A DNA stretch of 9,698 bases, taken from NCBI GenBank assembly GCA_007131745.1, contig SLPX01000130.1:1-9698 (forward strand), written 5' to 3'. The DNA comes from Myxococcales bacterium. GTDB lineage: Bacteria; Myxococcota; Polyangia; HGW-17; SLPX01. The position numbers were made by a program, and so were the translations under genes. The notes under the pieces were generated by a model that worked only from the letters and a program-made list of their open reading frames with translations, did no database searches and was not told the DNA's origin. Each line of letters opens with the position of its first letter. Position 1 is the stretch's first letter. Of this stretch, positions 5,628 to 9,698 are shown in pieces.

Positions 5628-6701
5628 ATGAGTGAGAACAACAAAAACCTTCTTTTCGCTTCTCGTAAGACACTCAATTGGAACATTTCCGGTCTCCAAA
5701 CGGCGGTTTTGTCTTTCTCCTTGTGTTTGCTTCTCATTTTCGTGGCCTTAGGCTGCGCTTTGGGCGAGAGCGGCGGTGAATACGGTTCAGAGATAACCAA
5801 AGAACAGGCCGGGCGAATGAACGGCAAAAATGACCTGGGGCAAGATATTTGTGAGATACAGGGCTGGTACGGAGACGGCATCTGTGACGAGTTTTGTCCT
5901 CTGCCGGATCCTGATTGCACGGATGATTCTTTGAGATCTGATTTTCACGAAGCGGTTGCGATTTGCGAAGATCGCCGCAACGAAATTTTGATGTATTCTT
6001 CAAGCAATGAAGAAATGATAGTAGCGGAAAAAAATTACCTGGAATGCCTCAGGCAGATCAACGATACCACCCTTGAGCTTGTACAAAAGTACGCGGACGA
6101 ATCCGCCGGCCGGGTATACGCAAACGCTGCTGAAACCCTCAACGGTTTCAGAATCGCGCAAGACGAATTCTGCACCCTGGCGGTATCAGCCGGCAAATTC
6201 GGTCGAAGCGGTGGATCAATCGAAGCGCTAATGGTCGCCGGCTGCAGGGCCGAAGCCGAAAGAGAACTCTCAGAAATTATCGGCGCTCATGTCGAAATGG
6301 AAGTGGAAAGATTGAAAGTCGATCTCGAAGAACACTTCGATGTCTCCCCCGCATGTTTTGAACAGTATGGCCTCCAGATGGAAAAGGCCACCGGTCAGGC
6401 GGGCGTCAATGCAGCTCTGAATCAACTTAATATCTGCGTCAGCAAGGAGAATCTCGATCGAGTACAAGCTCTCGCCGATGGATTGATAGAAAACAACAAG
6501 ACAGCAAACGACCGGGAAGTTGTAGTCTCGGGAGTCGAAACGGTATTTTTTGCAAACAGCAAATGGGGGGATCTCCTGTGCAGTGTTTTCGCCAAGGCGG
6601 GCGAAGATCGCTGTTCTTCCATCGAAGGGATGCACCAAGGAGAATGCTCGGCGGCTTTGTCCTTGTATCGCGCCGGTCGGATCAACCGCAATCTCTTCTA
6701 G
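5628..6701 (+). CDS. Cys-rich lipoprotein with tandem LprI-like modules
   Basis: This is a 357-residue exported lipoprotein. A rather long basic N-terminus is followed by a hydrophobic helix (about 24-42) and the lipobox VALGC (C43), so it is probably lipid-anchored. Residues 75-97 hold a compact cysteine motif, C-x10-CDEFC-x6-C with GDGIC and PDPDC, resembling an LNR-like calcium-binding module. Residues 113-215 resemble the LprI/DUF1311 type: a Cys then C140, an R-x-A-x-x-x-F-C segment ending at C182, GGSI, and AGC at 204-206. Residues 243-345 look like a diverged second copy (C243, C270, C318, C340). The Cys spacings are 27-42-24 and 27-48-22. LprI proteins include lysozyme inhibitors; that function here is a guess. 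GAGG lies six bases before the ATG, and a sigma-54 promoter lies upstream. The domain assignment is from memory of family patterns and is moderately sure. Confidence 0.85.
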   Translation: MSENNKNLLFASRKTLNWNISGLQTAVLSFSLCLLLIFVALGCALGESGGEYGSEITKEQAGRMNGKNDLGQDICEIQGWYGDGICDEFCPLPDPDCTDDSLRSDFHEAVAICEDRRNEILMYSSSNEEMIVAEKNYLECLRQINDTTLELVQKYADESAGRVYANAAETLNGFRIAQDEFCTLAVSAGKFGRSGGSIEALMVAGCRAEAERELSEIIGAHVEMEVERLKVDLEEHFDVSPACFEQYGLQMEKATGQAGVNAALNQLNICVSKENLDRVQALADGLIENNKTANDREVVVSGVETVFFANSKWGDLLCSVFAKAGEDRCSSIEGMHQGECSAALSLYRAGRINRNLF

Positions 6702-6927
6702 TCTCGAGCGTTATCAAATTCCATGACCCGACCCGTGTCCTCTGAATCTCTCAACTCACACAGAGGCTGAAGTGTACTACGTCGTCGCCAAACCCTATCT
6801 GCGACTTGTTAAAGGAAAAAGTTCGTTGTTGGGCTAAAGGAGCCGGACCGGAAATGGATCTTTTGCAAGAGAAACCGAAGCATGATAGGTTTTTGAACTT
6901 TTCCGGCCGAACAGGTGAGGATTTTTC
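6702..6927. other. Intergenic region upstream of the glyoxalase-II-like gene
   Basis: This 226-base spacer contains a 6-bp hairpin, CCTCTG (6739-6744) with CAGAGG (6761-6766), about 37 bases after the lipoprotein stop. No T-tract follows it, so it is not a clear terminator. I see no strong promoter pair. The next gene has a good ribosome binding site (GGTGAGG, 6914-6920). Independent transcription of that gene is likely but not shown. Confidence 0.35.
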
Positions 6928-7626
6928 ATGGAAATAAAACAATTTCGATATGGCTCCGACAACTTGGCATATCTTGTTTACCGTAACAATCTTGGAATCG
7001 CGATCGACCCGGGCGCGGTTGACGAGATGCACGAGTTCATCACGACCTCGGGGATCCGGATCACCCATGTCGTCAACACCCACACCCATCCTGACCACAC
7101 CCACGGCAATGCATCAATGCTGAGTAAAACAGGCGCGGCTTACATTGACATGAAGACCCTCATCAAAACAGAATCCCTTGAATTGTCAGACAAGAGAATC
7201 CGCGTCCATCACACCCCGGGCCACTCTGAAGATTCGGTAATTTTTCATTTCGACCACATCCTGGTCACGGGCGACACTTTGTTTACCGGAAAAGCCGGCA
7301 GATGTTTCACAGGCAACCTGGAAAGATACCTCGAATCAATCAAGTTCATAATGTCTTTTCCTGAGCACACCACCATCTACGGCGGCCATGATTACGTGTT
7401 GGAATACATGCAAACCGCTAAATCAATCGAACCGACGAATGAAGCGATAGATGATTTTCTGAAGACATATGATCCGAAACATGTCCGTTCCACCCTCTCT
7501 GAGGAATACAAAATCAACCCCACTCTGCGTTTCAACCACCCCGACCTTATCAACATCTTGAAAAGAAAAGGGTTGCCTGTCGAATCCGAGTTTGATCGAT
7601 GGCAATCCGTGATGTCGATTGTATAG
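6928..7626 (+). CDS. Glyoxalase-II-like MBL-fold hydrolase
   Basis: This 232-residue metallo-beta-lactamase-fold enzyme is closest in motif layout to hydroxyacylglutathione hydrolases (glyoxalase II), which hydrolyse thioesters such as S-lactoylglutathione. The metal ligands expected for the two-metal site are all visible: H52, H54, D56 and H57 in THTHPDHTHG; H99 in HHTPGHS; D116 in VTGDTLF; and H154 in YGGHDY. The segment GDTLFTGKAGRCFTGN is the glyoxalase-II hallmark loop, and the C-terminal EYKINPTLRFN also fits. No signal peptide is visible, so it is probably cytosolic. Start ATG at 6928 has GGTGAGG eight bases upstream. Its 3' end faces the convergent LRR gene, 66 bases away. The true substrate thiol (glutathione or another) cannot be told from sequence. 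Confidence 0.9.
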   Translation: MEIKQFRYGSDNLAYLVYRNNLGIAIDPGAVDEMHEFITTSGIRITHVVNTHTHPDHTHGNASMLSKTGAAYIDMKTLIKTESLELSDKRIRVHHTPGHSEDSVIFHFDHILVTGDTLFTGKAGRCFTGNLERYLESIKFIMSFPEHTTIYGGHDYVLEYMQTAKSIEPTNEAIDDFLKTYDPKHVRSTLSEEYKINPTLRFNHPDLINILKRKGLPVESEFDRWQSVMSIV

Positions 7627-7692
7627 AGACCCTGTAAGCAATGTAAAAAACATAAAAGGAAGAAGCACGAGTGCGAGTGCGACGCGTTGTGG

Positions 7693-9504
7693 TTATTTGC
7701 GAACTTTCAATTCTCTTCCCTCAGGCAAAGCCTCCCGGAATTTCTTGATTCCTTCACTCGTAACTTGAGTTTCCTCCAGGAATAATTCCCTCAGAGCATT
7801 CAGCCCTCTAAGATGTACCAGCCCACCATCCGTGATGTTCGGTCCATGAAGACTCAAATGTTGGAGAGATTCGAGATTCTTAAGGTGAACCAAACCCGCG
7901 TCGGTGACTTGCGAAACTCCGATGAAAAGTTCCTCAAGCGTTTTCAGATTCTTCAAATGAGCCAAACCGCTGTTTGTGATTCGCGTACTTTCTTTTGAAT
8001 GCCGGTGGTGCATCCAATCCGTTCCGCCGAATGAAAGATGGGTCAGCGAGGTCATTTTTTTCAGATACGCCAAACCCCCATCGGTGATGTGAGTATCACT
8101 GAGGTTCAGATGCTCAAGGTGTTTCATGCTTCTTAAATGCACGAGCCCCTTGCCCATTATATGCGTTCCTTCCAGATCGATTTCCTTCAAGCCGTTCAGA
8201 TTCCTGAGATTGACAAGTCCTCTGTCCGTAACCGCGGTGTGAGCAAGCCTTATATGGGTCAATCCGGTGAGTGATCGCAGGTGGGCCGTGCCTTTATCAG
8301 TAATTCTCGTGTTTCCAAGATTGAGGCGGGTGATCGAAGACAGCTCCTTGATGGAGGCCAAGCCTGCGTCTGTGACCTGTGTATTTGAAAGGTCCAGCTT
8401 TTCGAGCTCTTTCAGATTTTTCAAATGTGCCAGGCCCGAGCCTGTTATTGGAGCGCCTGCACCGCGAAGATTCCGGATCGAGTATTCATCGCAACAGGGC
8501 ACGGCAACCGATTTCCTGCCGCCATCTTCAGAACCACGAAGACCGACAGTCATGAGTTTTTCCGCCATGCCGCCCAATTCGAGAGACTTCAAGTCTTCCA
8601 GAGCGCTCAAATGAGCCAACCCCGCGTCGGTGATTCCCGTGCCCGAAAGCTGAAGGCGAACAAGTTTTTTCAAATTCTTCAGATATACCAGTCCTGCATC
8701 CGTGATTCTCTTTTTGCCGGGATACAATTCTCCAACATGGAGATACATCAGAGCATCGAGTTTTTCGAGATTGGCGAGACCTTCATCCGTGACTTGAGTG
8801 TAGCTCAGGTCGAGATATATCAAGGAAGTCAGGTCTTTCAGATGAGACAGCCCCGCGTCGGTGATTCTTGTCAACCACGAAATGTCAAGATGGATCAAGC
8901 CGGCAATGGATTTCAGAAAACGGAGGCCCGCATCGGTTATTTGCGTGTTGTAACTCAGGTTAAGATGCGTCAACGAGGTCAAGTTTCCAAGATGGGCCAA
9001 CCCAGAGTCGGTCATTCTCGTTCTCCTGAGATTCAGGTATCTCAAAGCTTTCAATTCCTTGATATGAGAAAGACCCTTGTCGGTTATTTGGTAGCAACCT
9101 TGCAGGGACAAACCTTGAATCTCTTCTTTCGCCATCTTTCGGGCGAGAACATGCAGTTCGTGATCTCGAATTCCCTTGGATACGGGCTCTACGTACCACA
9201 ATCCACCCGCAGGAATTTCGATTCTCCCGATATCGTCGGCCCTTGTCTTGGCCAAAAGTTCCGGCTTGACGAAGTGCGGTTCGGGAAGATGGTAGACATA
9301 CACTTCAATGCTTTTCAGTACGTCTTTCCATTCCGGCTGCTGGGTTGAAGTCTCATCCGAATCCACCGACAAAACCTCTTCAACGCTCTCAACCTCCGGC
9401 ACCGTTTTGGCGCTCCCTTGCCTATGCTCTTTGCCGCATCCCGCCTGTAAAAAGGAAAAGGCGAGAAAAACAAAAACGTGAACCATTGCTTTTGCACGCA
9501 GCAT
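7693..9504 (-). CDS. Leucine-rich-repeat lipoprotein
   Basis: This 603-residue exported protein starts with a signal peptide ending in LQAGC (C23). The residue at lipobox position -3 is Q, which is not ideal, but the arrangement still suggests a lipoprotein. Residues 24-130 are a linker and capping segment. From about 130 to 585 there are about 17 repeats of roughly 24 residues, LxxLxxLxLxxTxITDAGLxHLKN, of the type common in planctomycetes and some delta-type bacteria. Irregular insertions interrupt the array at about 258-266, 311-350 (with the Cys pair C337-C338) and 494-508. The last unit ends in a cap, VTSEGIKKFREALPEG. Such LRR solenoids bind proteins or glycans; the partner here is unknown. 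The start at 9504 has GAGG nine bases upstream; M7 lacks a ribosome binding site. It lies just downstream of a second LRR-type gene on the same strand. Confidence 0.9.
   Translation of the reverse strand: MLRAKAMVHVFVFLAFSFLQAGCGKEHRQGSAKTVPEVESVEEVLSVDSDETSTQQPEWKDVLKSIEVYVYHLPEPHFVKPELLAKTRADDIGRIEIPAGGLWYVEPVSKGIRDHELHVLARKMAKEEIQGLSLQGCYQITDKGLSHIKELKALRYLNLRRTRMTDSGLAHLGNLTSLTHLNLSYNTQITDAGLRFLKSIAGLIHLDISWLTRITDAGLSHLKDLTSLIYLDLSYTQVTDEGLANLEKLDALMYLHVGELYPGKKRITDAGLVYLKNLKKLVRLQLSGTGITDAGLAHLSALEDLKSLELGGMAEKLMTVGLRGSEDGGRKSVAVPCCDEYSIRNLRGAGAPITGSGLAHLKNLKELEKLDLSNTQVTDAGLASIKELSSITRLNLGNTRITDKGTAHLRSLTGLTHIRLAHTAVTDRGLVNLRNLNGLKEIDLEGTHIMGKGLVHLRSMKHLEHLNLSDTHITDGGLAYLKKMTSLTHLSFGGTDWMHHRHSKESTRITNSGLAHLKNLKTLEELFIGVSQVTDAGLVHLKNLESLQHLSLHGPNITDGGLVHLRGLNALRELFLEETQVTSEGIKKFREALPEGRELKVRK
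7750..9117 (-). repeat. LRR-coding repeat array
   Basis: The LRR units are visible as DNA repeats of about 72 bases. For example, CCCGCGTCGGTGA, which encodes part of TDAG on the minus strand, occurs exactly at 7895-7907, 8621-8633 and 8852-8864. Most other units differ at the DNA level while keeping the protein pattern, so most of the expansion is old, with some closely similar units. Confidence 0.75.
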
Positions 9505-9607
9505 GTCAATTAACCTCTTTCATTCAAACCTTTGGTTTTTGCCTATACGGGTTGAAGATACTATCAGGGCTGGTCTAATCAAGCATTTCGAGTTTACCTA
9601 CGAGCTT

Positions 9608-9698
9608 TCAATGGCTCACAGAGACTGAAAACTTTTTTTGGAATTCTTCGGCTTTGTCTTCCGTCACTTTTGTTTTCGTTACATCCAGAATTTTGAGA
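9608..9698 (-). CDS. C-terminal end of a second LRR-type protein (partial)
   Basis: An open frame enters from the right edge and ends at TGA (9610-9608). Its last 29 residues include LKILDVTKTKVTEDKAEEFQ, followed by KKFSVSVSH. The pattern LxxLDVTxTxVTEDxxEEFQKKF matches the last repeat and cap of the neighbouring LRR protein (LFLEETQVTSEGIKKFREAL), so this is very likely the end of another LRR protein. It lies 103 bases upstream of the LRR lipoprotein start, on the same strand. The two may be co-transcribed, or the second may have its own promoter in the gap. The body of this gene is outside the window. Confidence 0.65.
   Translation of the reverse strand, partial: LKILDVTKTKVTEDKAEEFQKKFSVSVSH

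Noticed and set aside
2613..7626. A functional link between the two MBL-fold hydrolases
   Set aside because: They belong to different subfamilies (UPF0173-type and glyoxalase-II-like), lie on opposite strands about 3.6 kb apart, and share no operon.
7650..7692. Terminator between the convergent hydrolase and LRR genes
   Set aside because: GCAC/GTGC arms near 7666-7675 are followed on the minus strand by T-rich sequence, but the stem is only about four base pairs with a two-base loop, too short to call.
8425..9348. A 307-codon plus-strand open frame opposite the LRR gene
   Set aside because: It is the antisense shadow of the LRR repeats. The minus-strand frame has a signal peptide, ribosome binding site and a clear repeat fold.
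9608..9698. Treating the right-edge segment as empty intergenic DNA
   Set aside because: The minus strand reads as an LRR end cap up to a stop at 9608, so it was called as a partial gene.

Overview
This is a bacterial window, almost certainly from a Gram-negative organism. It carries two MCE/MlaD-type lipid-transport proteins, two lipobox-type exported lipoproteins and a periplasm-facing TPR protein. Base composition looks roughly even in GC. The GDGxCDxFCxxPDPDC cysteine motif in one lipoprotein, a good sigma-54 promoter, and a zinc-ribbon/TM/TPR protein fit a myxobacterial or other delta-proteobacterial-type lineage. The TDAGLAHL-type leucine-rich repeats are also common in planctomycetes. 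The phylum call is an inference of low certainty.

Layout. Bases 1-427 hold no convincing gene but contain several hairpins and a 28/30-base direct repeat. A minus-strand cluster follows in transcription order: a UPF0173-type metallo-beta-lactamase-fold hydrolase (3299-2613), an MCE protein (2549-1524), then a second MCE protein (1519-428) that uses a TTG start and is separated from the first by four bases. No MlaE permease, MlaF ATPase or other ABC partner is visible, so the MCE pair looks like an orphan set whose transporter core is probably elsewhere. A 327-base intergenic region (3300-3626) separates this cluster from divergent plus-strand genes.

Plus strand, middle. A 589-residue protein (3627-5396) has a four-cysteine zinc ribbon, one membrane segment, a poorly recognised domain, TPR repeats and a proline-rich tail. 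Next, a near-consensus sigma-54 (-24/-12) element lies 61 bases before a cysteine-rich lipoprotein gene (5628-6701). Its protein has an LNR-like cysteine motif followed by what appear to be two tandem, diverged LprI-like (DUF1311-type) modules with matching cysteine spacing. A glyoxalase-II-like metallohydrolase follows (6928-7626).

Right end, minus strand. A 603-residue lipoprotein with about 17 leucine-rich repeats (9504-7693) lies just downstream of another gene whose last 29 codons are seen at the right edge (9697-9608). That fragment looks like the C-terminal cap of a second LRR protein, so this is probably a tandem LRR gene family. Overall the window is dominated by cell-envelope functions (lipid transport, lipoproteins, surface or periplasmic repeats) plus two unrelated MBL-fold enzymes. 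I see no phage genes, transposase, CRISPR array, tRNA or rRNA.
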